Shown: piece after piece, positions 11,740-25,153 of the stretch
Layout of the letters: each line of letters starts with the position of its first letter
How positions within the stretch are numbered: position 1 is the first letter of the stretch
Source of the DNA: Hyphodiscus hymeniophilus
Taxonomy: Eukaryota > Ascomycota > Leotiomycetes > Helotiales > Hyphodiscaceae
Assembly: GCA_016508695.1 (NCBI GenBank)
Contig: VNKQ01000017.1
Span: 434,001 to 498,000, forward strand
Direction of reading: 5' to 3'
Length of the DNA stretch: 64,000 nt
Notes under the pieces: generated by a model
The model's input: the letters and a program-made list of their open reading frames with translations, nothing else
Databases searched by the model: none
What the model was told of the DNA's origin: nothing
Made by a program: the position numbers and the translations under genes

Positions 11740-14700
11740 TCAATTCCTCCGCGATATTTCGCTCATGTGGCGTAGCTTGAAGCCATTGCACAGCGCTTTC
11801 ATGTCAGGATACGGACTCTTTAATAATTCGAAGGCATTAGGTACAACACGGACTGGCCAGGAGTTGACTTTGGCATTGAATCCTGCTTTGAAGGCAAGGA
11901 AGAAATAACCGGGATGGCGAGGGTCTAGACCGAAGGCATACACTGATCGTTTTGGGTTGGCTTCGGTGTAGGTAGTCAACCATTTTTCTGGAACATGTTA
12001 GATTGAGCATAGAATGGGTGGGAAGTACTCGCCAATGTCCGACTTGCTTCCCTTCTGGAACTTTTCATGTTGTGTCATCTCATCAACCTTCTTGGCCATT
12101 GCTTTGACGTGGTCGACGATTAACTCATCCAGATCGCTGTAGTTGTACTTGCCACCAATCCGGAGTTGTCGCCCGACTGAAAATTCGCTTTCTTTCTGCA
12201 ATTCGAGTACGTCAATATGTTGATAAACTCCATCAGCGACTTTCCATGTGACAGCAAGATGATCATTGCCCTTTGATGAAGGTCGAATGACAGCATCGCC
12301 GACTGCCTGCGATCCAAGATATTCTTCTGCCTGTGTTGAATTGAAGGGTCTGAAAAGAGGATGCTTAACAACTCTTTGCGTTCGACCAGTCGCTTTGTCC
12401 TTCTCCCGAAGCTCTTCCTTGTCCTTCTGCTCCAAGTCGTGATCCCAAATGTCATAATCATGATATTGATTTTTCCGATATGGAATTCTTAGCATTTCTT
12501 CACGCAGTGAAAGCTTCGCAGTAAATCGCTCGCGATCTAGCTCCAGCAGTTTTGCCTGAGCTGTTTGATGGACTGAGAACAGACGGTTGAGAGGTACGTC
12601 CTTGTCGGAGCCTTCATGTGCCTCAACCCGGCCTTCAATGCCAGAGTCCAGTTTCGCGATGATGAAGTCTTCCTTGGCTACTCGAATACTGACCGAAACG
12701 ATCATGCCGACGCACAAAGATTCCTCGGTCTCACCAGTGAGCATTGTGAAGATCTGACTTTCCGTGAGAAGGACGAAGTTTCTTCTTAACTCCTCGTATG
12801 GCTGCTGTAATTCGGCTCTGATCGTCTCTAGTGTAGCACGCTTACGTTGGTTGTAATTTTGCTCAAGCTGCTCAGCGTACTCTTCCAGGATGAGATCGTT
12901 AACTTTCTCCTGTTCGTCATCTTTGATGAGCTTGCGAACAATTGCTCCAGGGCCTCCCTCGTCAACTTCGGCTTTGACGTCTTCTTCATCCAATTCCAGG
13001 GCGTCAGCAGCCATCTTGCGCCCAAGTTCGTAGTCTTCTGGATGGACTCGAGTACCGTCGAGATAGTCAGATGTAGCAGTTGAGCTATCATACTCGATCG
13101 ACAGGAAACTAGCACAATTGTTCCAAACTCTAGGACCAACAACGGGCAATTTGTTGCTGTCGGGATCACCCACAAGCTCATCTCGAGTATTGACCAGACC
13201 TCCGTTGGCATTGATGGTCTTGAGGACCGCAGTTGCTTTGCGAGGGCCGAGGCCACATACAAATGGTAACAGGTTCGCAGTATAAGTGTCTCCAACAGCC
13301 TCATTGATATCAACACCACAAAGATTGACCATGTCCACCATCGCTGTCTCAAGCTGCTTGCGAAGTTTATCATCGGGTAGGAGCTGTTGGCAGGGATGGA
13401 ATGACAACGAAGCAATGTCCTTTCCCAGGGCTGCGTACTCCTTCATTGGATTTTGAAGATATTTAGCCAGTGCGACACAGTATTTGGTGAACGGGCTTAG
13501 ACCTGGAAGGTCAAGAATAGCTCGCGGGCTGTCTTTGTAGAGTCGTGCTACTTCATCGTTGACAACGACGACATCGAGTGGTTCAGCTCTGTCTTCTCCG
13601 GAGTCTGGGTCCTCAAAATCGGCTCCTGTCAAGCTTCTCTCCTTGACAATATCCTGAAGACTATTGATCAACTTGTTCGTCTCCACAGAGAAACCACCCA
13701 CGGCAAGAACGTCAGGTTTCCTTCGTTGAACGAGCTCAACGAAAGCTTCTCGCGATCTCTCGTCGCGTCCCAGAGCCTCAAATTGGCCATTCTCCAAAAC
13801 CCGCCCATCCTCTTCTACCCAAGCCCAGTAGGTAGGTTCACGATTCGGGTCTCCATTGCCATTTGACAGGGCCAAAACCCGAGGAATCGTCCCCAAAATC
13901 ATTCCTTTGGGCTTGTACGGTGCTTGGTCAAGTTTCCTCGAATATTCTTCGCGGCAGAGCTTCAAGACAGAATCCTGACATTCGGTTCTCATGCTTTCCT
14001 TCACGCCCTTCGTAATGACTCGTTCCAACTTGGTGAAGGCAAGATCAATGACTTTCTGGCGCTCATCGTTCCAAGCATCTGCAAGCTCGCTATAATTGTC
14101 GGAAGCAAACTCCTGGTAAAGTTGCTTGCGGAACTCTGGCTCGTTCTGCAAAACAACACGGACCTCTAGAAGTCCTTCTTCCTCGGCCTTCAGCATCTTG
14201 AGAAACATCTCGGGCTTGTTTGCGAGGTCTCCAAAAGTTTGGTTTTTGAGGTATTTCAGTTCATAGTATTGATGTGATTCGTCAATTTTTCGCAAACCTT
14301 TGTCGGTTCTGCGACAATTGATAACACCCATCATGTAGTGGTGCATTCTGAAGTGTTTTCTCATACGAGGATTCATGAACAACTCTTCTGCGAACATCTG
14401 ACGAGCTGCCAACAACACCTGCTCACCGGTACTAAACTCGTTATGATTCGTCAGAGTATCGGCCAAATCGATCGGATTAAGCGCAGGATCCTCCGTGTAT
14501 TGTTTCCGGCCTTCTCCTAGGGTATTTTGCGCAACTTGATCGGCTGTGATGCCATAGGCTCTGACCAAGTTGTATGCTCTCCCTTTTCGTACACGGTCGA
14601 AAACGGAAGATTTGCCTCCAGGTCGACGCTTTTCCTTAATCTCGCTATTCGCAGCTGCCAGATCCTTGATATCTGTGGAATACTGAAAGTAGAGATAATC

Positions 14701-16124
14701 TTGGATGTCTTGGAGTTCTTCCATAGTAACAGCTGCAGGCAACATTGCTTCAACGGTCGAGTCATGGATCTCGGCAGCCAGCTTGAGATTGTCATACGTC
14801 TTCTCGATAACGTTGCGCTTGTCAACCAAAGCACGAAACTTTAGATCAAGCTCGAGGATTCTCCAAAGATCATCCTGGTTCAGGAGCTTCTCGGCACTAA
14901 CCACGTATTCTGGGTCACCAGGATTTTCCGCACGTACTCTTGTCCTCCGGGCATGAATGAGATAGTCCTTTCGATGCTGGAAGACGTAAGGGACTTCAAC
15001 CTCGTCAACCACAAAGAATTCCAGCACCTTGCCAATAGCCCTCGTAAACGGAGTTTGCAAGTCGGTGTGCAATTGCTTCTTGGGCCAAATGAGACTGGTA
15101 ATCCATCTGGCTTCCTCCTTGAACTGTTCATCGGTAATTTGGAGATGTTTGTAGGGTAACCGATCCACCTGAAAACGCTCTGGCTCATCAGCCCACCGAA
15201 TTTGATTGTCTTCATCCGTTAGGAGCTTCTCTGCCAATTGCGAAGGTTCGAAAACATCCTTCAGCTCCAGGGTGTGATCTCCGGCTTCCTTGGCCTCAGC
15301 CTCGTCCTCCAATGCCAGTGCCCAGTCATAATCTTCGCCATTCCCAAATATGGCTTCCATGTCTTCGAGAGCATCTTTATCGAGCCCTGAGGCTTCCGTA
15401 CCAACCGTAAAACCCTGTTGTCGCGGCCTAGCAACCTCCATCTCCTCTTGTAGCTTTTGTCGCTCGTCCTCATCCTCCAGGTCATCCTCCTCAATGAAGT
15501 CGGCGAACTCGTCCACTCGGTGATGATCTGGTCTGAATTGGCGCTCGAATTCATGCGGTGCATCGGCCTCCTCGTCGTCAGAGAATATTTCGTCAAGTCC
15601 ACGCTCCCGTCGCTCTTCGCCATCGTCCCGGTGACCACGCTTGAGGCGCTTGAGTTTGGGCTGCAAATCAGTCAGCTGGGGTGAGATAGTAGGTCGCTTA
15701 CAAGTGTAAGTACCTGTGATGTGGTTTTGCGCTCCCAATCTGGGTTGGCCTCTCCAATGAGATCAAGATCTTCTTCATCCAAGACGGCCTCCGCTTCCTC
15801 CTCGCGCTCCCTTCTGCGTTTCTTGTCTCGCTTCCGACGTCGTTCTCGCTCTTCCGGCTCATCCTCCTCATCATCTATGATAAAGCCTTCTCGAACCTAA
15901 CACAGAATCAGCAACGAGGGCGCAAAGTAAAGCAGAATGGTGGAACTTACAGCGCGGGCAGCCTCCTCATCGTCATCGTCATCTTCTTCTTCACTTGAAT
16001 CATCGATGTGGCCATTCTGCGCCGATTTCCGAGCTCTCACTTCACCGGTCTCCTCATCAAAGGAATCATCATTTTCATCTTCATCAACCTCGACCTGGCC
16101 GTCAATCAAGTCGCGCATAGACAT
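11740..16124 (-). CDS. SPT6: Transcription elongation factor and histone chaperone Spt6
   Basis: Nuclear chaperone that travels with RNA polymerase II. Exons are 16124-15951, 15896-15714, 15660-12029 and 11987-11740, about 1411 residues. The N-terminus is very acidic (EEEDDDDDEEAARA). The order fits the family: core helix-turn-helix region, YqgF-like domain (VLAVGGFSVETNKL), HhH (FVCGLGPRKATAVLK), S1 (SLCVGMIVSVSIRVAKEDF), then tandem SH2 (HPLFRPFNSTQAEEYLG; KWLTTYTEANPKRSVYAF). The exon sum is 4237 nt, one over a multiple of 3. At the last splice junction, GA plus AAAAATGG gives the wrong frame, whereas four A would give the expected EKWLTTYTE. The run of five A at 11983-11987 is thus a likely one-base insertion or sequencing error. 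The protein ends at the SH2 region, without a long C-terminal tail. Confidence 0.93.
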
Positions 16125-17064
16125 CTCGACGGTAGTTCAAGGAGGATGGCTGTGAGAATATGATCGAGTAAATGCCGGTCCCCTGAGTACTTGAGAGAGT
16201 GGCTTTGCAGTGTCGGCAGAGTGGTGGAGAAATGGTGGGCAAGTTGCCTTTGTAGAGCAGTTCAAAAATACCAGCTCGCCTCGCGTTGTTCCGCGCGAAT
16301 TGGTCCCTAGTATTGGGCCCCATTTATTCACGTGACCTTATCAGATTCTCCATTCATCAGAACTGTCAAGGTATCAAGGTACCCGAGGCAGGTGAGGTGA
16401 ACTATTCGATGGACAGGTAGGAAAAGGGAGGGAGTGACGAGAGAACTGCTGTATTCTACCTGTTTAGACCTGGGGGATTTGTACTTCGCATGCCATTGGG
16501 AGATAATAAAGGCCCGATGTTCCCTCGTTACAAATGGTCAAGCTTCAGGGGCTTGAACGAAAACGAAACTCGACCACACAAGAATGCCATGGTAGCTGGT
16601 GATAGGTGAAAAGCTAAAATCATGAGACGCTATATTGAAACGAAAGTCCATACCATTTCCTCTCGAAAATCGCATTAGGTTTTCCTTTATTTGGCAATGA
16701 AATAATAGGTTGGAACTTATATTTCTATTCCTCCATTGCTGACAAGTAAGGTAATAGATCGTTCTTGTCAACCCCACAAGCCTAGCCGCCCGACGCCAAA
16801 GCGCCTATCCTATCCGCGTTGGTCCAACCGTATTCTACCCCCAAGATATAGGAAACCTCTGCGCCGTCTTCTGCAAGCAAGTTGGAGCGCGGGGACTCAA
16901 AAGCAATACACCCACAGATCTCCTGTATCTACGATCTACCAAGTATTCAGAAACGGTCTTCATTCGGCCTGTCCATTGTGCGCGAACCCCTCCCTCCTTG
17001 AAGTCGATCTAGAGGCCTATTGTCCTCGACCGCACGATATACACACTTGCTGGAGCACGCCAAG
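16125..17064. promoter_or_regulatory. Divergent promoter region between SPT6 and STE7
   Basis: This 940-bp stretch separates two genes transcribed away from each other. No coding frame is convincing. The STE7 frame is open upstream to 17020 but without an ATG, so the MAPKK start at 17065 is preferred. Confidence 0.45.
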
Positions 17065-18839
17065 ATGTCCGAAAATATTGGTTCAGTGCGTACGCTGAAG
17101 AGGAAGAATGTCAAAGGTCTTGCCTTGGCAGCCCCAGCCCCTCGAGCTGTGGCACCATCCGAGAGCGACCTCCAGATTCCAGGTGGTAACACTCAGAGCG
17201 AAAGTACGCGGCAGACTGCACAGCTGGAAATTGGCATTGAATATAAGCTAGACTTGAAGAGGGAGGATCTAGAAGTTCTGAAAGACCTTGGCCATGGAAA
17301 TGGGGGCACTGTCAGTAAAGTACGACATATGGCAACTGGTACCATTATGGCCAGGAAGGTAAGCTTAGATGGACCTGAGGGTTGTGTTGTCTGCGACTGA
17401 CGCAAACCTACCAGGTCATCCATGTCGAAGCCAAAAAGGAGATGCGCCGTCGGATTGTTCGGGAATTACAGATCATGTATGATTGCAACTCCGAGTATAT
17501 TGTCAACTTCTACGGAGCCTTCCTTAGTGACAACAATGATGTTATCATGTGTATGGAGTACATGGATGTTGGGTATGCTCGGATTTTGGGTCTTTCAACA
17601 ACGCTTGCTAACAAGAATCTAGTTCTTTAGATAGAATCTCACAACACTTCGGCCCGGTACGAGTGGATGTTCTAGGCAAGATCGCAGAAGCCACACTCGG
17701 TGGCCTCACCTACCTCTACATCAAACACCATATTATGCACCGAGATATAAAACCTTCGAACATATTGGTCAACTCGAAAGGACAGATCAAGCTCTGTGAT
17801 TTCGGTGTATCCGGAGAGTTGGTGAACTCAGTGGCAGATACCTTTGTTGGAACATCAACATATATGGCGCCGGAGCGGATCCAAGGACAAAAGTACACCG
17901 TCAAATCTGATGTCTGGAGTTTTGGTCTGGCAATAATGGAGCTGGCTATCGGCAAATTCCCATTCGATGCAAGCGAGCATCTCTCAGATGGGGATGGAGC
18001 TCCATCAGGAATTCTGGATCTCTTGCAGCAAATCGTGTACGAACCCGCGCCAAAGCTGCCGAAGAGTGAAGCTTTCCCGTCAATTTTAGAGGACATGATC
18101 CAGAAATGTATGGCAAAAAGCCCGGAGGAACGTCCGACACCCCAAGAACTTTACGTGAGTATTTCCATCGCGAGTCCTGGTTCACTCTCTGACATTTCTC
18201 TAGGAACGAGAACCTTTCGTTCAAGCAGCAAAGCGTACCCCTGTTGATCTGAAAGAGTGGGCTGTGGGCTTGATGGTTGCTGACAATCGTAAATCCCACC
18301 TCGCTCCCCAATTATCCCCGGCAACACAACAACTTCTACGAACCGGCGAATCTCCTACAGTTGGGGCTGGCACTTCGTACTCATCAAACTCCCCTGATTA
18401 CTCCTTACCTACGCCCACATCAGGCGACATCCCTATTGGTGGTGGTGATATTCGTTCGGCAATCACTTCTCCTCAATACAACGAGTCCAGCAGCACGAGA
18501 TCGCCAATCAAGAATGGTTCAGTCTCACTTGGGCGAGCATCAGGAGCACAATACCATCCTGGCCTCCCCCCAAGAGTGACAACTACAAATTCTATCCCAA
18601 GACTCACTACGCTCAACGCCCCCGAACCTACAGGGCCGTCAAGCGCCAACGCATCTACGTTCAGCACCACCACTCTCCCCATGCGGCCAGCACCTCCCGC
18701 AGGACCCCTACCACCACCACCGGTTCCAAAGAAAGAGCCCAGCGACCTTGACGCCAAGAAGGAGAGTCGGCGACAAGCAACCTTCGGAAATGGCTTATAC
18801 GGAAACGGATACTCTGCGACTGGAACAAATCCATACTAG
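17065..18839 (+). CDS. STE7: MAP kinase kinase, Ste7/MEK2/Mst7 type
   Basis: Dual-specificity kinase that activates the Fus3/Kss1-type MAP kinase controlling mating, hyphal fusion and, in pathogens, infection structures. Exons are 17065-17358, 17415-17572, 17623-18154 and 18204-18839, summing to 1620 nt (539 residues). The start MSENIGSVRTLKRKNVKGL carries the basic N-terminus usual in this group. Kinase landmarks: Gly loop GHGNGGTVSK, Lys in MARKVI, HRDIKPSNIL, DFGVSGEL, activation loop with phospho-sites SVADTFVGTSTYMAPERIQG, then WSFGLAIMELAIGKFPF. A Ser/Pro-rich tail of about 190 residues with PPPPVPKK follows. The orthologue call rests on the activation loop and N-terminus. The tail is probably disordered and may bind a scaffold (inference). 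Confidence 0.93.
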
Positions 18840-19409
18840 TTGCATCGAAACCCGTCGTTATCGCAGCGTTCTATACAATTTATCTCACGACCATGAATTC
18901 ACATGTTTCAAAATGCAAGCACAGCATCTCCCGGCGTCAAACCACCATATCCGAGTTCGTATTCTCTTTTATGCATGTCTTTTAGTTGACGAATGAGCGA
19001 AAGCAAGCTGATAGGAAGGGACGAGAGGAGCATTTAGGGGGGTGGAACGATGTAGTTAGGCGTTGACGAGGCGTAGTTATTCTATAGATATATGAGTTTT
19101 CACAATGCAGAGCTTCTTCTTCATCGTAATTGGACGTATATCATTAAAAGAACTCCTATGTCCATGTCTCGTATAGGTAAGGTACCTTGAGTCCTTGGCT
19201 CGCTAAATCCGGAAATCAAGACCACTCCACTTTTCACCACTGTTGCCCAAATTACCTCTACCTACCTTACCTAGTCTGCAACCACCACCACAAAATCTAT
19301 GAGCAAATCCAAATCTTTCCTCAATTCTCTTCAACCAGCACGGCTTCTCTTATTGAGAGCTTCCATCTCGCTGAAGCTTCATCCTCGGATAATACATAGG
19401 GATTTTACC
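18840..19409. other. Interval between STE7 and HAD genes
   Basis: Holds the STE7 3' flank and the HAD promoter/5' leader. An upstream in-frame ATG at 19299 extends the HAD protein by 37 residues (see that gene). Confidence 0.45.
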
Positions 19410-20600
19410 ATGACGACTTCGACGTCAAAAGAGCCTCGACGCTTCGCGCCGCTGAGGATTGGTGCCGATGGCTTTGATGGGGTGCCGAAGTTGAAGGGGA
19501 TTGTGTTTGATATGGATGGCACACTTTGGTGAGTAGACAGGAAACGCAACCCTACTGCGATTCCCGTTTTCAATTTACCGATGGAGCTGAATGGCGGACA
19601 GTTCCGTTGACAGTTTCGGATGCATTTGATTTTGAAATTGGTGTTGCTACATACTGTTGTTACGTACTGTTGTGGCATGCGAAGTGGTTTCTTCAACCTT
19701 CGTGAGAAAGTCTCAGAATGATGTTGATGTCACGTATTGTATGCGTTTCTGGATATTGACTTCAGTACGGTATGTCATGATAAGGTTTAACACGACAAGT
19801 GATACACAAGCTTTTAGCAGAAACGAAATGTGCCTAGTTTGCGTTTTCTACAACAGCTGTATCTCATTCCCTGGCTTCTTTATTCAGATCCACACAACAC
19901 CAAGGGGCATTAACTAACAACCCTCAGTATTCCCCAAAACTACATGTTCGCCGAAATGCGTTCCGCCCTCGGCATAACAAAATCCGTAGATATCCTGGAC
20001 CACATCTACTCTCTTACACCAGCACAGCAGCCAGAGGCACACGAGAAAATCCGCGCAATCGAACGGAACGCTATGTCATCTCAAATGCCTCAACCCGGTC
20101 TCGTGTCTCTAATGACGTATCTTGAAAGCAAAGATATTCCCAAAGGAATCTGTACCCGGAATTTCGAGACGCCAGTAAATCATCTACTGGGCAAGTTCCT
20201 TGAAGGCAAAAAGTTTGAGCCGATTGTTACGAGGGAGTTTAGGCCACCGAAGCCGCATCCCGCGGGGATTCTGAGCATTGCGAAGGCGTGGGGCTTGGTC
20301 AAGGATGAGAAAGCGGAAGAGGGCGATGCGGGGCAGCTGATCATGGTGGGTGATTCAATTGATGATATGACCGCTGGATATCGGGCGGGCGCTGCGACAG
20401 TTTTGTTGGTGAATGAGGTCAACGCTCATTTGGCGGAGCATGAACACACTGATTTGTGTATATCGAGGCTGGATGAGCTAGTTGAGGTGTTGGAGAAGGG
20501 TTTTGTGGGGAGGATTGGCAAGGGCGAGGAGGGAAGTGATACGAAGGGGCGAGCTGAAGGGGTTTTGAGAGAGGGTGTTGGTGAGAGTACTTTGAAGTGA
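19410..20600 (+). CDS. HAD-superfamily phosphatase (HDHD/YOR131C-like)
   Basis: Predicted small-molecule phosphatase; substrate unknown. Exons are 19410-19528 and 19928-20600 (792 nt, 263 residues). All four HAD motifs are present: DMDGTL with the nucleophile Asp, CTRN, the Lys in REFRPPKPHPAGI, and GDSIDDMTAG. The splice rebuilds DMDGTLCIPQNYM. The 399-nt intron is unusually long for this window and interrupts the protein directly after motif I. An alternative ATG at 19299 is in frame and would add MSKSKSFLNSLQPARLLLLR and more Arg/Lys-rich residues without acids, looking like a mitochondrial presequence. So two forms, cytosolic and mitochondrial, are possible (inference). Confidence 0.85.
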
Positions 20601-21487
20601 AAATAGATATTTTAGGAATTCGGAAGTCATAGAAGCAGCCTTCAGAGAGTCAATTGTAGAACAACAAAAAACGTGTATAATACAACCAGGACAATAGAGC
20701 TACGCTTTCAGTCGAATTTATACAAGCTAGAGAGCGGGCAATAAATTCTAGGACTTAACGTTCCCACAGACCATCACCATAATTTCTTTCTGTTCGCGTC
20801 CCAATCCACTTAAAGACTGTACTTGTACTCAAGACAACGCCACCCTAAGTGCTAACTCGCCCGATGTTGTACGTTCTGGAGCCGATACACAAATTGGCAA
20901 AGGGTAGTTCCTGATAGGATATTGCTGTCAACACAGTGTTGAGTCGTTGGCGCGTTATGTCTAAACATTGGAAGGAGCAGCAAGAAACGCGTAACTCCAT
21001 TTTTTTTTAAGGAAATGGGAGCAAAATCCGAGGATACCATCTACTGTAGTGCACATTGCAGTTGTTTCCCTCTTCAGCCCGCCAAATGGCGACTTTCAAG
21101 GGGCAGCGCTGCAGCAAAAGAGGTAGCTTCCCCGAATATGAACTTGAGATGTTTGTCGTCGTCATGAATTTCTTCAGAAAGGTCATGCCCGAGGGCTAGT
21201 AAAGGGTATAATAAGAACGATCAGTAAGGCCGCAAACAAACCCTGAGAGTATTGGCAATTTCTTCCAATGAGCGCGAGTCAGAATATTTGCTACTCATTC
21301 ATTCCAGGCGAGATATTAACATCATACGCATACATAGAGCTTTGACGCAATCTGATCAATAGGCCCTCCAGCGGATCTCTCGTAAACCATCTAGTGCGCC
21401 TAACAAGGATGCAAACATATCTCTACGCCCCTCTCCCAGCCGTTTTGTCCATACAGAGCCGAAAGAAACTCGTCAATAACCACAAAA
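20601..21487. other. Convergent 3' region between HAD and ISWI genes
   Basis: 887 bp between two converging genes; includes a T9 run near 21001. I see no coding or RNA signal. Confidence 0.4.
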
Positions 21488-24400
21488 TCACTTCTTCTTG
21501 CCCTTCGACTTGCTCTTCGGTACAGGTGCAGGGCTGGAAGCATTTGACATCACACTCGAGGCTCGAGAGGAAGCTGCAACTGTGGCTTTACTTCCTGCTC
21601 CGGATTTGACATTATCAAGGGCTTTGTTCTGAATGGCAATTTAGCAATGTGTTGAGGAGGGACGAAAGGGCCTACGTACCTTGACCCCATTTCTCGACTT
21701 CTTCTTTGCAGGCGCCATACCAAGAACACTATCCTCATCGTTCTCGTCGTCATCTGGCTCTCTCTTAGATTTTCCATTTGCTCCATTCGCGCCCTTCGTC
21801 GGTCCAGATGCATCCTCAAACTCTCTAGCAACAGTTGTAAGAAGGGTAGTGCACCGCCTGCTGATCTCGATTGGAGTCCTGCTAAGAAAGAACCAGTCAA
21901 ATCGGAAAAGAGGGCTCTCGCGGATATCGTCGCGGATGCGCTCAAAAATTCCTTCACTATCGACACCATATTTGTCCAACAGCACAAGCAAAAAGCGATC
22001 TTCCTCCTCAGTATAGACTTTCTTGTTAGTTGTAGAGACGGAATAGTTGATCTTGAGCTGCTGCAGTGGGACACGGTATTGTTGCATCTTTTTTCGCAGC
22101 ATCTTGCGTTGGTGTTCAATCTTTCGAGTCTTCTCCTCGCCTCCTTCAATCAAGGTGATATATTTGTTGAAGTCAGATATCTCGGTAAACCGGGCCCAGA
22201 AGACCTTGGCGTATGCCTTGACCTCATTGGCAGTCTTGCTGTCGACCTCCTCGGCAATTTGTTCGTAATCAGATCGGCCATATTTGGCGGAGCCGTTGAC
22301 AAACTGCTGAAAGTCCCTACGGTTCCAATCTGCGAAGCCTTCGGTAGAGAGACGCTGCTTCTCCTCCTGCTCCTCTTCGGTAAGGGGGGTTGCGTTATCG
22401 ATCTCTTCTTGGTCAAGATTACGTTCGGCTTCTCGCTCAGACAAATCCTCGTCTGTGCCATCTGGCAGAGGAACCTTGTAACCAATCTCCTTGCGGTGAA
22501 AGGCAGTCTCTCGATCTTGTAGATCTCGCAGCAGTGGGGGGAAGAATTGGTAATCGTGGACCGGAACTTGTTTAGGTGCTCGAGGGGCTTTGGGTTTGGT
22601 ATCTGCAGTTCTTCCACCAGTTGACAAAGCTTGCTTATAGTATTTGTCCATAGAGTATGACTGCTCCTTGCGTTCACGCTTAGCTGGATTGATCCAGTTG
22701 ATGCCAATCTCTTTCTTCTTGCTGGTGAAATCTTGACCGTTCCACTCGTATGCGGATTCGGACGTGAATTTCTGAAGATCGTCGATACCGAGTTTCTCAT
22801 ATCGGGCATTCAGTTCAGCTGTTCGTTGCTCACCGTGCTTCAGGATTTCATCTATGTCATCATCGTTGAGTTCCGCATTCTCGGCGAGAGCACCAGTAGC
22901 ACCCTTTGTCTGGAAGACTTTCTCTGCACCGTGCTGAATCATGTTGAGCAATTCATCCTTGTTGGCAGCGGCCTTGGCAGCGATTTGTGCACGACCTTGC
23001 TGAATGACAAGTTGGTCCAGGCGAAGCTTTTGTGCAGCACGTTCCAAGACTTTCTCTTCGATGGCATTTTCTGTGACGAATCTATACACAACAACTTGCT
23101 TCGTCTGACCAATTCGATGGGCTCGGTCCATGGCCTGCAAATCTGCCTGGGGATTCCAGTCACTATCGTAGAGGACAACAATATCCGCACTCGTCAAGTT
23201 GATGCCGAGACCTCCTGCTCTGGTCGTTAAAAGGAAGACGAATTTCTCCGAATCGGGTTTGTTGTAATCATCAATAGCCGAGATACGGTCCTCGTGAGCA
23301 GTTCCACCATCGATTCTGCAATACTTGAACTCTCTGAAGACGCAGTAGTCCTCAAGAATGTCCAACAATCTGCTCATTTGGGAAAAGATTAATACTCGAC
23401 TGCCTGCCTTTTTCAGACGAACAAGAAGTCTGTCGAGCATAACCATCTTTCCTGCATTGACGACCAAGTGCTCATCGGTGGTGTAAGGAGGTCCAGGCTC
23501 TGCACCCTCAAACAAGTATGGATGATTACAACACTTCCTCAGTTGCATGACAATGTTCAGAAGTCGAGTCTTGGATTCGCGCTTTCCACCTGCACCATTG
23601 ACAGCATCGATATCCTTCTCCAAAATCTTCTTGTACCATTTGACTTGCATATCGGACATGCCAATGTACAAATTGATCTCCTTCTTGGGTAACAGGCTCT
23701 TCTCGACGTCGCTCTTAACACGGCGAAGCAGGAAAGGTCGCAAAATGCGGTGTAATTGCTGAACAACGGTGTCTTGGTCCTCTCCCTGGCTAGAGAACCA
23801 TTGGTCAAAGGCATCTGCATCACCGAAAACATCTGGGAGTAAGAAGTTGAGCAAGGCCCAAAGTTCGTGGAGGTTATTCTGTAGAGGTGTTCCAGTAATT
23901 AAGAGACGGTTTCTGGAGTCGAAAAGACGGATCACTTGTGCAAGGGAAGATTCTTCGTTCTTGATACGATGGGCCTTGGAGAAGTCAGTATGAGTCTTGG
24001 GGAAGGAAGTCAGGAGAGTTTTTCACCTCGTCGATGATGATGTACTCCCAGGCAAATTTCTTCAAATGTGCTTTCTCACGCAGGATCATCTCGTAACTCG
24101 TAATACACACGTCGAACTTCTCGTCAATGAGTCGCTCATTGATTAGCGTGTGTCTCTCATCCTTCGCTCCCTGGAGAACAAGAACGTTGACCTCTGGCGT
24201 CCATCTAGCGAACTCTCTCTTCCAGTTGTCCAGTGTAGACTTTGGAACGGTGATCAAATGTGGACCAGTGATACCCATTATGTGTCTCAAATAACCCAGA
24301 AACGAGATCGTCTGTAAAGTCTTTCCCAAACCCATTTCATCTGCAAGAATACCAGAAATACCATTTTCGTGCAAAGAAATGAGCCAATTCAGGCCTGCCA

Positions 24401-25153
24401 CTTGATAGTCACGCATTTCACCTTGAACGAATCCAGGAGACTCGCGGAAGACTGTTTCGGCCGATCCGCCTGCCTTCTCATCCTTCAAGAGTTCGGCGTC
24501 TTCTTCGGCTTCGGTTCGTCGTGTTCTTTCGTTGGCCGCGCCATTCTGTCGACGACGAACTTTCTTCGCTGTATCGGCCTCCGCGTTCTGGCGATCAATC
24601 TCGTCCATGATACTCTTGATGTGTGGATTTGGGTTTGTTTCAATGAAATGTCGGAATAGGTCGGTCAAGCCAAGCAGGTAGCGGAATCTTCGAATTGAGT
24701 CGTCTTCCTGCCAATCGGAAAGCGTCAGTAATTGCTGGTGGTCAAGCCAAGAAGCTCCAAGTATGCTTACTTTTGATTCACCAAGACGATCGTGCTTTTT
24801 ACCAAACACACTCCGACGGAGTTGAGTGGCTTCCGATCTTCGTTTGCGCCCATCCGGCTTCACAGACTCACCGACGACACTGCTTGCCGTGGTATTGGGG
24901 TTTGTGTCAGAGTCTTCTGTGAAGTCGGGAGTCTCATCAACATCCTGTTCAAAATGTATTAGTATTGTAACAGAAGGTTTACAGATCCTTATGTGAAGGA
25001 AGTGATGGGTAGCAAAGCTTGTGGATACGTGGAAACAGGAGTATAGTAACGTACCATTGGATCAACTGGAAGTTGTTTAATATGATCAGAAGTGTCTGCC
25101 ATAGATGTGTCTGTGTCTGCACCACTTGCGCGTGAAGAGCGTGTTGGAGCCAT
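21488..25153 (-). CDS. ISWI-family chromatin remodeling ATPase
   Basis: ATP-dependent nucleosome-sliding enzyme. Exons are 25153-25055, 24944-24771, 24707-24027, 23974-21680 and 21628-21488, summing to 3390 nt (1129 residues). ATPase motifs: ADEMGLGKT (motif I), IIDEAHRIKN (motif II, formed across the intron at 23975-24026), ITGTPLQNNLHELW, and the C-lobe DRAHRIGQ. After the ATPase come HAND (from about residue 780), SANT (around GFADWNRRDFQQFVNGSAKYG) and SLIDE (YTEEEDRFLLVLLDKYG), which define ISWI rather than CHD or SWI/SNF. The tail is Lys/Ser-rich (PKSKSKGKKK). The first intron is 110 nt. It diverges from the HAPSTR1-like gene. Whether it matches Isw1 or Isw2 cannot be told by eye. Confidence 0.95.
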
